Assembly: GCF_945952435.1 (NCBI RefSeq)
Contig: NZ_CAMFHZ010000007.1
Span: forward strand, 1 to 64,000
Length of the DNA stretch: 64,000 bases
DNA from: an uncultured Microbacterium sp.
GTDB taxonomy: Bacteria > Actinomycetota > Actinomycetes > Actinomycetales > Microbacteriaceae
Direction of reading: 5' to 3'
Shown here: one piece after another, positions 55,001 through 64,000 of the stretch
Layout: each line of letters starts with the position of its first letter
Position numbering within the stretch: the stretch's first letter is position 1
Program-made: the position numbers and the translations under genes
Notes under the pieces: generated by a model
The model's database searches: none
What the model was told of the DNA's origin: nothing
Seen by the model: only the letters and a program-made list of their open reading frames with translations

Positions 55001-56897
55001 ACTTCCCGGTCCAGTAGTCGATCCAGCTCGACCCGGCGGGGAGCTGGATCCCGTTGCGGATGTCGGTGTGGCTGGAGACGGGGGCGACGAGGATGTCGCC
55101 GCCCAGCATGAACTGGTTCGTCGCCTCGGCGGAGTACGACGCCGGGTCGGCGGGGAACTCCAGCGGCATCGAGCGGACCGGGGAGACGCCGTCGCGGTGG
55201 GCGTCGGCCGACAGGCTGTAGATGTAGGGCATCAGTCTCTGCCGCAGCTGCAGGTACTGGCGGTTGATCTGCGTCGCCGCGTCGCCGTAGAGCCACGGGC
55301 GCTTGTCGACGGGGGCCCAGCCGCTCATCGAGTAGAGCGCGGGGGCGAGCGCCTTCCACTGCAGATCGCGCACGTAGCTCTCCGGGGATCCGCCGAAGAT
55401 GCCGTCGACGTCCGCGGTCGTGAACGCGAGTCCCGAGTTGGCGCTGCCCGAGATCGCGGGCACCTCCCACCGGATCGCGTCGAGCGATCCGGTGTGATCG
55501 CCGGTCCACTGCATGCCGCAGCGCTGGGCTCCGGCCCAGCCCTCGACCATGAGGACGGTGCCGCGGGCGGAGGAGTACTGCTCGATGCCGTCGTGGGCGT
55601 TCTCGCAGGCGGTCAGGGCCATCCGGTATCCCTCACCGACCCAGGCGACGTCGAGCTTGCGCAGGGCGATCCCGTCCTGGCCGACCTCGCTCTCCTGCTG
55701 CGTCAGGGAACGCTGGGTCCACAGGCCGGTCTTCAGGCCGGCCGCGTCCTTGATGCCCTGCACCGTGCCGCCGAGCCCCTTTCCGGGATTCGACGGATCG
55801 TACGGGGAGGGATCCGGCGTGTACTCGCAGCCGTAGCCGTCGTTGACGAGCATCCACCCTGCGGGCATGTCGTTGTCCGCGAAGGCCTTCGCCGTCTGCA
55901 CCGCATCGTACGTCTTCTGCTTCGGGGTGTCCGCGCTGGTGAAGCCGCTCGACGAGTAGCCGGGGTTGGAACGGTTGTAGCAGTCGGCGTCGCCGTACTC
56001 GAGCGCGTAGATCGGCGGCATCATCGGCCGCCCGGTCAGCTGCGTGTAGGAGTTGAGCGCCTGCTTGTAGTCGCCGACGAAGTAGTAGGCGTCGAAGCGC
56101 TTCTCGGCATGCGTCGTCGTCGTGTCGCCCGTGAACGTGTAGCTTCCGGGGGCGAACGTGTCCCGCAGGACCCCGTACCCCGCGCTGGACATGTAATAGG
56201 GGACGGCGTTGGGGTGGCCGCCGTCGGCCCAGTTGTAGTCCTTGGTGATGTTGATGGTCTGGCCGGTGTGAACGACACGGCCGTTCTGCATTCCACCGCC
56301 GATGAACTGCTCTCCCTGCTGCGGCTTCAGGTGCTGCGTCGTGGAGGCGCCGAAGCTGAGCGGAGACGACTCCGTCCAGACGGCGGTGCCGTCGGCGCGC
56401 AGCATGCTGAGCTGCGATGTCGACCGGTCGACCGTGACCGTCACCTTGGACGTAGAGACGCGGATGACGGATCCTTGTTCGACGGAGACCTGCGGAGCCT
56501 GGAACGAGTCCGCGCCGACGACGATGTCCGCGGAGCGGGCGGCGTCGGACTTGGTCGGGTCGGAAGGATCCTTCTGCGGGGTGTTGGCCGGGTCGCTGAA
56601 CGTTCCGGACGGATCGGCTTCGATGCGCACCGACGTCTCGTCGAGGAAGCTGATGCGGACCGCTCCGCGCGCCGCAGTGAGGGTGACCGCGGCGTCCTTC
56701 TGCGAGACACCGGTGATGCCGCCCAGGGTCTGGCCGCTCGCGTCGACGGGCACGTCGGCGCCGGTGCCGGTGCCGGTGGCCGCGGCCGCGGATGGCGGGG
56801 GAGCGATGGCCAGGAGTGCGCCCCACGCCAGGGCGAGGGCGCCGAGTGCGGCGACGCCCGAGCGCGGCCAGGCAGAAAGACGGGAAGATGTGCTCAT
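52095..56897 (-). CDS. Secreted sortase-anchored GH31 alpha-glycosidase
   Basis: This 1600-residue protein has a signal peptide (about 1-40), a GH31 N-terminal beta-domain and a catalytic barrel (about 230-600). The nucleophile Asp is in LRKLDVAWVG and the acid/base Asp in QWTGDHTGSLD. C-terminal beta domains, an NPCBM-associated NEW3-like domain, an NPCBM domain with YTKGLGVHASSKITYYLGG, and two Ig-like repeats follow. The protein ends with LPTTG (1558), a helix and a basic tail for sortase linkage. It would cut alpha-linked gluco- or galacto-oligosaccharides at the cell wall. The importer and GH13 gene beyond the catalase genes suggest shared use. Confidence 0.9.
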   Translation of the reverse strand: MSTSSRLSAWPRSGVAALGALALAWGALLAIAPPPSAAAATGTGTGADVPVDASGQTLGGITGVSQKDAAVTLTAARGAVRISFLDETSVRIEADPSGTFSDPANTPQKDPSDPTKSDAARSADIVVGADSFQAPQVSVEQGSVIRVSTSKVTVTVDRSTSQLSMLRADGTAVWTESSPLSFGASTTQHLKPQQGEQFIGGGMQNGRVVHTGQTINITKDYNWADGGHPNAVPYYMSSAGYGVLRDTFAPGSYTFTGDTTTTHAEKRFDAYYFVGDYKQALNSYTQLTGRPMMPPIYALEYGDADCYNRSNPGYSSSGFTSADTPKQKTYDAVQTAKAFADNDMPAGWMLVNDGYGCEYTPDPSPYDPSNPGKGLGGTVQGIKDAAGLKTGLWTQRSLTQQESEVGQDGIALRKLDVAWVGEGYRMALTACENAHDGIEQYSSARGTVLMVEGWAGAQRCGMQWTGDHTGSLDAIRWEVPAISGSANSGLAFTTADVDGIFGGSPESYVRDLQWKALAPALYSMSGWAPVDKRPWLYGDAATQINRQYLQLRQRLMPYIYSLSADAHRDGVSPVRSMPLEFPADPASYSAEATNQFMLGGDILVAPVSSHTDIRNGIQLPAGSSWIDYWTGKSYQGGQVVNGYAAPLQTLPMFIRAGAVVPQGIVARNASLVPEDSTITLDVYPSGRSTFTLTEDDKVSRDYASGAASVQTFTVDAPAKDAGDVAVTIGTRTGSYTGMAASRPYQLDVHSGSAPDAVRVGGTELPKQADKAAFDAAPSGWYYDQDAPGGVVHVKAGPVASTDSQTVTLVNTSAVGGKASDASAAEVSVALDDQAFQGQGTTERVTFRNTGDHAKTAVTLAPKLADGWTVTGTGSTTVDTVAPGASATAEFTIVPGTANAGLQTVGATATYTDAQSGSHTISGANQIDVAFGSLAGAYDSVSVTTVAGRASGDFDGGGASFSAEQLKTAPTPQGGVSPGSTVTVDAGTPTKIDYTWPKAGPDVPDSVSMNGQTIGLTGTGTHLAVLASAAAGQGVTPELTLSYADGTVQKQSLFFPNWLPQGSLGGATVAISSLGRNNAANANSPEYTTSTYQVYSNTVRLIPGKQLKAVTLPVATNVKVFDWQVADFPLPAAPTGDVFASDLDWVSATTGWGTVGKDVANVEPGAATGDPLSINGTTYTKGLGVHASSKITYYLGGQCTRFTADVGLQDPFTGKIIFSVVGDGTQRYQSRTYVPGFAAEHVDVDVTGVQYIELNVDPTTAGAINGAHGDWANAAFRCAPPDTTAPTTTATVTPDAAASGWYTTAPSVALAATDDVGVTATQYRWTPEGAWNLYDKPVLLSDGVTSFGYRSLDAAGNTEDAKTVTLKVDTVAPTVSIAADRGARTVTVTGSDATSGIDRIEYSIDGGATWSTYGAALSAPEGGISVLARAFDKAGNVSSTSAPAVIPPVDQPQPGQPLIDAPRTAQAGSRVDIHLRDFPASASLTVTLHSTPVQLGAVVADGDGAADLAATIPADTEPGTHTIVVTSGDEVLASSALTVVAAGAPVGPAAGPSTAVSALPTTGADPAPLLGIVAALLAIGGALVALRRRRRSADRPQPDEA

Positions 56898-57153
56898 CGG
56901 TGAGATCCCTCGCGTTGGCAATGTGACGCGTCTTGATCGAACGCGCTTAATTCACTCACAGATAATCATCCTGGATTCGCGGGCGTGTCAAGCGATCCGG
57001 GATTTCGCGTGCGATCCGGTGCGTTCCGCTGCCGGGTCGCGCGGGCATGACTCACGGGGACGAGGCGTTCCTCCCGCCGGGGCCATGAGGTCCCGGCGGA
57101 GCCTGATGTCACCGCCCCTGTCGCCGGGTCGGCGAGCCGGCGCTGGCGAACGA
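56898..57153. other. GH31 upstream region
   Basis: This part of the 304-bp gap between GH31 and catalase has no gene. GAGGGATCTC just before the GH31 start is its ribosome-binding region. The stretch 56915-56975 is AT-richer (GATCGAACGCGCTTAATTC, then TCACAGATAATCATCC) and should hold the GH31 promoter and a possible LacI- or ROK-type operator, though no clean palindrome is visible. The rest is plain GC-rich sequence. Confidence 0.5.
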
Positions 57154-57188
57154 CCGAGGGCCCCGGGATCGCGTCCCGGGGCCCTCGG
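57154..57188 (-). terminator. Terminator after catalase gene
   Basis: CCGAGGGCCCCGGGA at 57154-57168 and its exact complement at 57174-57188 form a perfect 15-bp stem with a 5-nt loop, 13 bp after the catalase stop. Confidence 0.85.
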
Positions 57189-57201
57189 CATGACAGGGCG
57201 A

Positions 57202-58719
57202 TCAGCCTTCGGCGATGGGATCGCCGCCCGGCACCTGGTCGCCCGCCTGCTGGCGGTAGGCCTTCTCGATGTTGTCGCCGACCTCCTGGTCGATGTTGCG
57301 CCAGTACTCGAACACGCGCGACAGGACGGGCTCGACGACGCCTCCGAGAAGAGTGCCCGTCACGGTCTCGACGAGACGGCCGCGCTGCTCCTCCGTGAAC
57401 ACGTCCCGCACCAGCGTGTGCGCCTGGCCGAAGTCGTCGTCCTCGGCGTGCAGCGTGTAGGCCGACCGCACGAGTTCTCCGTCGGCCTCCCAGCCATTGT
57501 CCACGGGGCCCTGTGCGTCCTGAAAGGCGCGCCCGTAGGAGTTCGGCGCGTACACCGGCGCGTTCCCTGAATCCGTGTACTCCATCGCGCCCTCCTTGTC
57601 GTAGGAGTTGGTCGGCACGACAGGACGGTTCACCGGAAGCTGGTTGAAGTTCGTGCCGAGGCGGTTGCGCTGGGCGTCCGGGTAGGAGAAGATCCGGCCG
57701 AGCAGCATCTTGTCGGGCGAGACCCCCGTGCCGGGAACCGTGTTGGACGGGCTGAACGCGGCCTGCTCGATCTGGGCGAAGTGGTTGACCGGGTTCCGGT
57801 TGAGCGTGAACCGGCCGACGGGGATCCGCGGGTAGTCCTTCTTCGACCAGATCTTCGTCAGGTCGAACGGATTGAACCGGTACGACTTCGCCTCGTCGTA
57901 GGGCATGATCTGCACCTCGACCCGCCAGGACGGGAAGTCGCCGTTCTTGATCGCCTCGAACAGATCGCGGCGGTGGTAATCGCCGTCCTTGCTCACGAGG
58001 GTGTCGGCCTCGTCGTTGCGGAGGTTCTCGACGCCCTGCTCCGTGAGGAAGTGATACTTCACCCAGAAGCGCTCGCCCGCCTCGTTGACCCACATGTAGG
58101 TGTGCGACGAGTAGCCGTTCATGTTGCGCCACGTCTTGGGCAGGCCGCGGTCGCCCATGAGGTAGGCCACCTGGTGCGACGATTCCGGGGAGAGGGTCCA
58201 GAAGTCCCACTGCATGTTGTTGTCGCGCAGGCCGGAGTCCGGCAGGCGCTTCTGCGAGTGGATGAAGTCGGGGAACTTCATCGGATCACGCACGAAGAAC
58301 GTCGGGGTGTTGTTGCCGACGATGTCGAAGTTGCCGTCCTGCGTGTAGAACTTCAGGGCGAAGCCGCGCACGTCCCGCCAGGTGTCGGGGGATCCGAGCT
58401 CGCCCGCCACCGTCGAGAACCGGGCCAGCATCGGCGTCGTGACGCCCTTCTGGAACAGGCCGGCCTTCGTGTACCGCGAGACGTCCTCGGTGATCTCGAG
58501 CTCGCCGAACGCCCCCGATCCCTTGGCGTGAGGGCTGCGCTCCGGGATCCGCTCCCGGTCGAAGCGGGCGAGCTTCTCCACGAGCGCGACGTCGTGCAGC
58601 AGCAGGGGTCCGTTCGGGCCGACGCTGAGCGAGTTCGCGTCGCTCTGACGCGGCGCGCCCGATTCGGTCGTCGAGGGGATCGTGGAGTCGTGGTTCGAGG
58701 TGGGATCGAGAGTGGTCAT
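57202..58719 (-). CDS. katA: Monofunctional haem catalase
   Basis: This 505-residue clade-3-size catalase has catalytic His64 in [11 protein letters not shown], the Asn in [16 protein letters not shown] and the proximal haem Tyr in [15 protein letters not shown]. It splits H2O2 to water and O2 in the cytosol. The ATG overlaps the stop of a Fur-type regulator (ATGA), so catalase is controlled with it. The DFIHSQKR and [20 protein letters not shown] segments are standard. Confidence 0.95.
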   Translation of the reverse strand: MTTLDPTSNHDSTIPSTTESGAPRQSDANSLSVGPNGPLLLHDVALVEKLARFDRERIPERSPHAKGSGAFGELEITEDVSRYTKAGLFQKGVTTPMLARFSTVAGELGSPDTWRDVRGFALKFYTQDGNFDIVGNNTPTFFVRDPMKFPDFIHSQKRLPDSGLRDNNMQWDFWTLSPESSHQVAYLMGDRGLPKTWRNMNGYSSHTYMWVNEAGERFWVKYHFLTEQGVENLRNDEADTLVSKDGDYHRRDLFEAIKNGDFPSWRVEVQIMPYDEAKSYRFNPFDLTKIWSKKDYPRIPVGRFTLNRNPVNHFAQIEQAAFSPSNTVPGTGVSPDKMLLGRIFSYPDAQRNRLGTNFNQLPVNRPVVPTNSYDKEGAMEYTDSGNAPVYAPNSYGRAFQDAQGPVDNGWEADGELVRSAYTLHAEDDDFGQAHTLVRDVFTEEQRGRLVETVTGTLLGGVVEPVLSRVFEYWRNIDQEVGDNIEKAYRQQAGDQVPGGDPIAEG

Positions 58720-59210
58720 CGTTCTTCTTCTTCTTCCTTCGAGGGGACGACGGGGACGGAGGTGGACTGAGGAGGGCGACACGCGGCGCAGACGCCCCGG
58801 AAGAGCACGTCGGCGGTCTCGACCAGGAAGTCTCCGGAGTCGAACGGCTCGAGGCACGGAGCCTCTCCGCGCGTGCAGGGGACGTCTTCGACGCTGCCGC
58901 AGATCCGGCAGACCAGATGATGGTGGTTGTCGTGACGGTGGATCTCGTAGCGGGCGGCCTCCCGGGAACTCGTGTCCAGTCTGCGGATCAGACCGGCTTC
59001 GGTCAGCGCATGGAGCACGCCGTAGGTCGTCTGCATGGAGACGTCGCCGAGCCGTTCGCGCGCCGCCGCGTTGATCTCGTCGGCCTCCGCGTGCTGGCGC
59101 TCCGCGACGATCTCCAGCGTGACCAGGCGCGGCGCGGTCACGCGCAGCCCCGCGTCGCGGAGCTGGCGGCGATAGTCCGGCTCGGGAGCCGTCTGAAGCA
59201 GATCGACCAC
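58716..59210 (-). CDS. Fur-family peroxide/iron regulator (FurA/PerR-like)
   Basis: This 164-residue regulator has a winged helix with [20 protein letters not shown] and [20 protein letters not shown], metal-site [19 protein letters not shown] and structural zinc cysteines CRIC and CAAC. The C-terminus ends in a Glu run. It likely represses itself and katA and is released by peroxide, as in mycobacterial furA-katG. The GTG at 59210 lies 6 nt after TACGGT, a leaderless arrangement. ATG choices upstream are absent. Confidence 0.87.
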   Translation of the reverse strand: MVDLLQTAPEPDYRRQLRDAGLRVTAPRLVTLEIVAERQHAEADEINAAARERLGDVSMQTTYGVLHALTEAGLIRRLDTSSREAARYEIHRHDNHHHLVCRICGSVEDVPCTRGEAPCLEPFDSGDFLVETADVLFRGVCAACRPPQSTSVPVVPSKEEEEER

Positions 59211-59216
59211 CTTTCG

Positions 59217-59243
59217 ACCGTACGTCAGATTTGTCCGAGTCAA
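59217..59243 (-). promoter_or_regulatory. Promoter of fur-catalase operon
   Basis: On the minus strand, TTGACT (59238-59243) and TACGGT (59217-59222) are spaced 15 bp, with the -10 ending 6 nt before the GTG start. The AT-rich TTTTGACTCGGACAAATCT stretch resembles the TTGACT-containing FurA site of mycobacteria. Confidence 0.5.
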
Positions 59244-59323
59244 AAGAACGCGTGGCGTGTCGCCTCCCTCGCGCGGCGTCGCGGGCGGGACGGCGTGGCG
59301 CGGGGAGGCGGCGGATCGGGCGC

Positions 59324-60532
59324 TCAGCCCCGCAGACGCTCGGCGACCAGGCGGGGCAGGCCGGTGCTGCGGGCGCCGGCGAGAGCCGTGGAGACGGCGC
59401 CGGCGAGCACGATGTCGGCGCCGAGCCGGGACCGCAGCAGGGTGGGCGCGGGGAGGTCGAGCAGCGGCCGCAGCACGTCGCGCGTCGCGTCGAGCACGGG
59501 CTGGATCCCTTCCGCGATCGCGCCGCAGACGATCACGCGCTCGGGATCGTACGTGCTGCCGAGCACCGCGACGACCCGGGCGAGGAAGGCGCCTGCCTCG
59601 CGCACCACCCGCACGGCGTCGGGATCGCCCTCCGCGGCGAGGGCGAGCACGCGGTCGGGGGACAGTCGGCTGCGGGCGAGTCCGGCGAGGGCGCCGTCGG
59701 GCAGGGCCTCGCCGCTGTCCAGCACCTCCCGTGCGAGGCGCGTGAGGGCCGGTCCCAGTCCCTCGGCCGAGTCGACGCCGCGCACGTGGTCGAACAGCAC
59801 CATCTCTCCGACGCCGCCGTGCGCCCCGTGGAGGATGTGCCCGTCGACGACGGCTCCGGCGCCGAAGCGTTCCCCTGCGATGAGCGCGATGTAGTCCCGG
59901 CAGCCGACTGCCTCGCCGAGGTCGCCCTCCGCGGCGGCGGCGAGCACGGCGTCGTTCTTGATCTCGACGACCGGCGCCCATCCCGACAGCACCTGTGCGA
60001 GCCCCGGGTTCGTGCGCTCCCAGAACCCGTCGGGGTGCGGCGGGGAGGAACCGTCGCGGGCCACCGGCGCCGCGACGCCCGCGCAGAGCGCGAGGATCCG
60101 CTCGCGGGGCACGCCGCTCTGCGCGAGCGCCGTCTCGAGGTGCTGCAGGATCACGGCGCGGCGGCGACCGACGCTGTGCCGCGGGTCCAGGTCGGCCCGC
60201 ACGCGCGCGAGCGGCGTGCGGGCGAGGTCGGTCACCGTCACGCCCAGATGGGTGTCGCCGGCGTCGATCGCGATGACGGCGCCGAGATCGGCCGGCAGTT
60301 CGAAGCGGCGGGCGGGCCGGCCGGCCGAGTACTCGCCCGCGTCACGGGCGTTCGGCAGCTCCCGCACGACCCCGATCTCCACGAGGGCGTCGATCGCGTC
60401 GATCGTGGTGGATCGCGTGAGGGAGGCTCCGGCCATCGCCTCGGTCGCCGTGAACGCACCGCGCCCCCAGGCGAAGTCGAGCACCTGCCCCAGGCTGGGG
60501 CGGGCGGCGCCGGGCTCGACGGATGACGACAT
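59324..60532 (-). CDS. ROK-family transcriptional repressor
   Basis: The protein has 402 residues. The N-terminal winged HTH (about 12-65) contains [24 protein letters not shown] sugar-kinase-like domain follows, with [36 protein letters not shown] and [11 protein letters not shown]. The usual ROK zinc-binding GHxxxxxxG...CxCGxxGC cluster is missing, so it is a regulator that has lost kinase-type zinc binding. It is divergent from the alpha-glucoside-type importer and probably represses it. GAGAGG precedes the ATG. Confidence 0.88.
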   Translation of the reverse strand: MSSSVEPGAARPSLGQVLDFAWGRGAFTATEAMAGASLTRSTTIDAIDALVEIGVVRELPNARDAGEYSAGRPARRFELPADLGAVIAIDAGDTHLGVTVTDLARTPLARVRADLDPRHSVGRRRAVILQHLETALAQSGVPRERILALCAGVAAPVARDGSSPPHPDGFWERTNPGLAQVLSGWAPVVEIKNDAVLAAAAEGDLGEAVGCRDYIALIAGERFGAGAVVDGHILHGAHGGVGEMVLFDHVRGVDSAEGLGPALTRLAREVLDSGEALPDGALAGLARSRLSPDRVLALAAEGDPDAVRVVREAGAFLARVVAVLGSTYDPERVIVCGAIAEGIQPVLDATRDVLRPLLDLPAPTLLRSRLGADIVLAGAVSTALAGARSTGLPRLVAERLRG

Positions 60533-60554
60533 GGTGCTTGACCTCTCGGGCGGG

Positions 60555-60567
60555 ACTCTGTCAGAGT
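60555..60567. promoter_or_regulatory. Palindrome in divergent ROK/importer promoter
   Basis: ACTCTG-T-CAGAGT is a perfect 13-bp palindrome in the 136-bp gap. A second weaker symmetric stretch, CTCGTTCGACTTGATTCGAG, follows within 25 bp and overlaps the AT-rich promoter area before the binding-protein gene. Both are candidate ROK operator sites. Confidence 0.5.
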
Positions 60568-60668
60568 ATCCCTCGTTCGACTTGATTCGAGCAGAAAATC
60601 TAATCCTCGGAGTTAGTGCGGGATCCCAGAGGCGGGCCCGCCCCTCCGCGGCCGGAGAGATGAGGACG

Positions 60669-61972
60669 ATGGTGTCTGGGAAGAGCACGCGGATCGCGAG
60701 GGCGCTCGCCGCCGTCGCGGTGCTCGCGCTGACGGGGGGCGCGCTCGCGGGCTGCGCGGCCGGCGACGGCAAGGAGCACATCCGCTTCACCTTCAGCAAG
60801 CGCGAGGCGATCTCGTTCATGAACGACGTCGTGAAGACCTACAACGCGTCGCAGGACAAGGTCGAGGTCGACATCGACACGTCGGGGGTGGACGTGGTGT
60901 CGGCGAGCTTCGTCCGCGGCAATCCGCCGGACATCATGCTCGCGAACTACAACATGGAGGTCTCCCGCTTCGTCGACCGCTGTGCGCTGAGCGATCTGGG
61001 CGCCACGACGGCGGCGGGCGAGGTCGACGACAAGTACCAGCCCCTGCTCGATCAGTACGGCACCTGCGCGGGCCGCGTGAGCGCGCTGCCGTACTCCGTC
61101 ATGGCGGCATCCGTCATCTACAACAAGCAGCTCTTCGCCGACAACGGGATCGCGGTCCCGACCACTTGGGACGAACTGCTCGCGGCGTGCACGGAGCTCC
61201 AGGCGGCCGGCGTCACCCCGTTCTACGCGACGCTCAAGGACGACTGGACCGTCGGCCAGGGCTGGTACGACTACGCGGTCGGCGGATCCCTCGACGTGCT
61301 GCGGTTCTTCGACGATCTCAAGGCCGAGGGCGCCGAGGTCGGACCGCAGGCGCAGACCTCGTTCGCGAAGGACTTCACGGCTCCCGTGCAGCGCATGCAG
61401 GAGCTGCTCGACACCTACGTCAATAAAAACGCCGCGAGCCGCGCCTACGGCGACGGCAACCTCGCCTTCTCGAAGGGGCAGGCGGCGATGTACCTGCAGG
61501 GGCCGTGGGCGTTCAGCGAGATCGCGAAGACCGCGCCTGACCTGTCGCTCGGCACGTTCCCGCTGCCGATGACAGACGATGCGAAGGATCTCAAGGTCAG
61601 GGTCAACCTCGACCTCGCCGCCATGATTCCGGAGGGATCCCGGCACAAGGCGGCCGCCCGAGACTTCCTGGACTACCTGTACCGCCCGGAGATCATCCAG
61701 GCGTACAACGCCTCCCAGCTCGGCTTCACGCCGACGACCTCCGCTCCGGCGCCGGACGACCCGCGCATCGCCGGAATGATCCCCTACGTGGACGAGGGGC
61801 GGATCTACCAGGGCCCGTCCGTGCTCGTCCCGAAGACGATCCCCGTCTTCAACTACGCACAGGCGATGGCGCTCGGCGCGTCGCCGAAGACCACCCTGAC
61901 CACGATGGACGCGGACTGGGCCCGCCTGGCCTTCCGCGCCCCGGCATCGAGCGAGACGAAGGGGTCCGCGAA

Positions 61973-61976
<4 letters not shown>
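60669..61976 (+). CDS. Sugar ABC transporter substrate-binding lipoprotein (CUT1)
   Basis: This 435-residue family-1 solute-binding lipoprotein has the lipobox LAGC near residue 26. The mature protein has YSVMAASVIYNKQLFADNGI, VPTTWDELLAACTELQAAGV and LQGPWAFSEI, typical of oligosaccharide binders. ATG 60669 was chosen because GGAGAG at 60654-60659 is then 9 nt upstream; ATG 60660 would touch it. It overlaps the first permease (ATGA). The neighbouring alpha-glucosidase suggests a maltose- or isomaltose-type ligand. Confidence 0.88.

Positions 61977-64000
<2,024 letters not shown>

Noticed and set aside
52338..56903. 1521-codon open frame on the plus strand
   Set aside because: Shadow of the GH31 gene. 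The translation is low-complexity Arg/Gly/Val/Asp, while the minus-strand frame has clear domains, a signal peptide and a sortase motif.

Overview
This is a 64-kb stretch of a high-GC actinobacterial chromosome. The evidence is very GC-rich codon usage with frequent GTG starts, many 4-base ATGA/GTGA/TTGA gene overlaps, TANNNT boxes 6-7 nt ahead of leaderless GTG starts, an IdeR/DmdR-type iron box, a FurA-katalase pair and SufS-SufU iron-sulfur assembly. Gene content and arrangement look most like the family Microbacteriaceae, probably Microbacterium. That is judgement from recognised families, not a database match. There are no rRNA, tRNA or CRISPR loci, no intact insertion sequences and no phage genes.

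Layout. 1-349: non-coding, with a nested inverted repeat, a degenerate helix-turn-helix remnant and a perfect CsoR-type copper operator. 350-2813: copper chaperone and copper-exporting ATPase. 2837-6378: EamA transporter divergent from a LysR regulator, a DUF4436 membrane protein and a P-loop kinase. 6394-11781: LacI regulator divergent from a CUT2-type sugar ABC operon (binding protein, permease, single ATPase, small ABM-fold protein, PfkB sugar kinase). 12055-16916: DoxX protein, then an envelope-stress cluster with Asp23/Gls24-like proteins, small membrane anchors, CsbD, an ECF sigma factor and two more Asp23-like proteins. 17014-19480: a translationally coupled trio of a 3x22-residue repeat peptide, a JmjC/cupin oxygenase and a sucrase/ferredoxin-like Fe-S protein. 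This is the best candidate for an undescribed system. 19592-24558: J-domain protein, ComB-like phosphatase and a large D-lactate dehydrogenase-type flavoprotein. 24727-28608: siderophore-iron ABC importer under an iron box. 28701-32795: sufS-sufU, then a transsulfuration pair behind a Cys-rich leaderless leader peptide. 32927-42080: MATE pump, VOC protein, acyl-CoA synthetase, ManA, EamA and MFS transporters and two small membrane proteins. 42329-47722: purB (apparently CTG-initiated), low-molecular-weight phosphatase, a small helical protein with a WXG-like-N-terminus serine hydrolase, a holin-like membrane protein and a HisC-type aminotransferase. 47723-48260: a repeat-rich gene desert. 48261-52046: E1-alpha, E1-beta and E2 of a branched-chain-type 2-oxoacid dehydrogenase. 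52095-56897: a 1600-residue secreted, sortase-anchored GH31 enzyme. 57202-59210: fur-type regulator and catalase. 59324-64000: ROK repressor divergent from an alpha-glucoside-type ABC importer, followed by a GH13 alpha-glucosidase cut off by the window end.

How the genes work together. The wall-anchored GH31 enzyme and the CUT1 importer with its GH13 enzyme suggest extracellular then intracellular breakdown of alpha-glucans. The CUT2 operon imports a monosaccharide, perhaps fructose, and phosphorylates it. The iron importer, sufSU and the cysteine genes form an adjacent iron/sulfur block with iron-box and cysteine-attenuator signals. Copper and peroxide defence each sit with their own regulator or operator. 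Several repeat structures stand out: a same-size 75-bp inverted-repeat element present twice, an 81-bp palindrome with 14-bp tandem repeats, and a CTTTCCCTCC repeat cluster.
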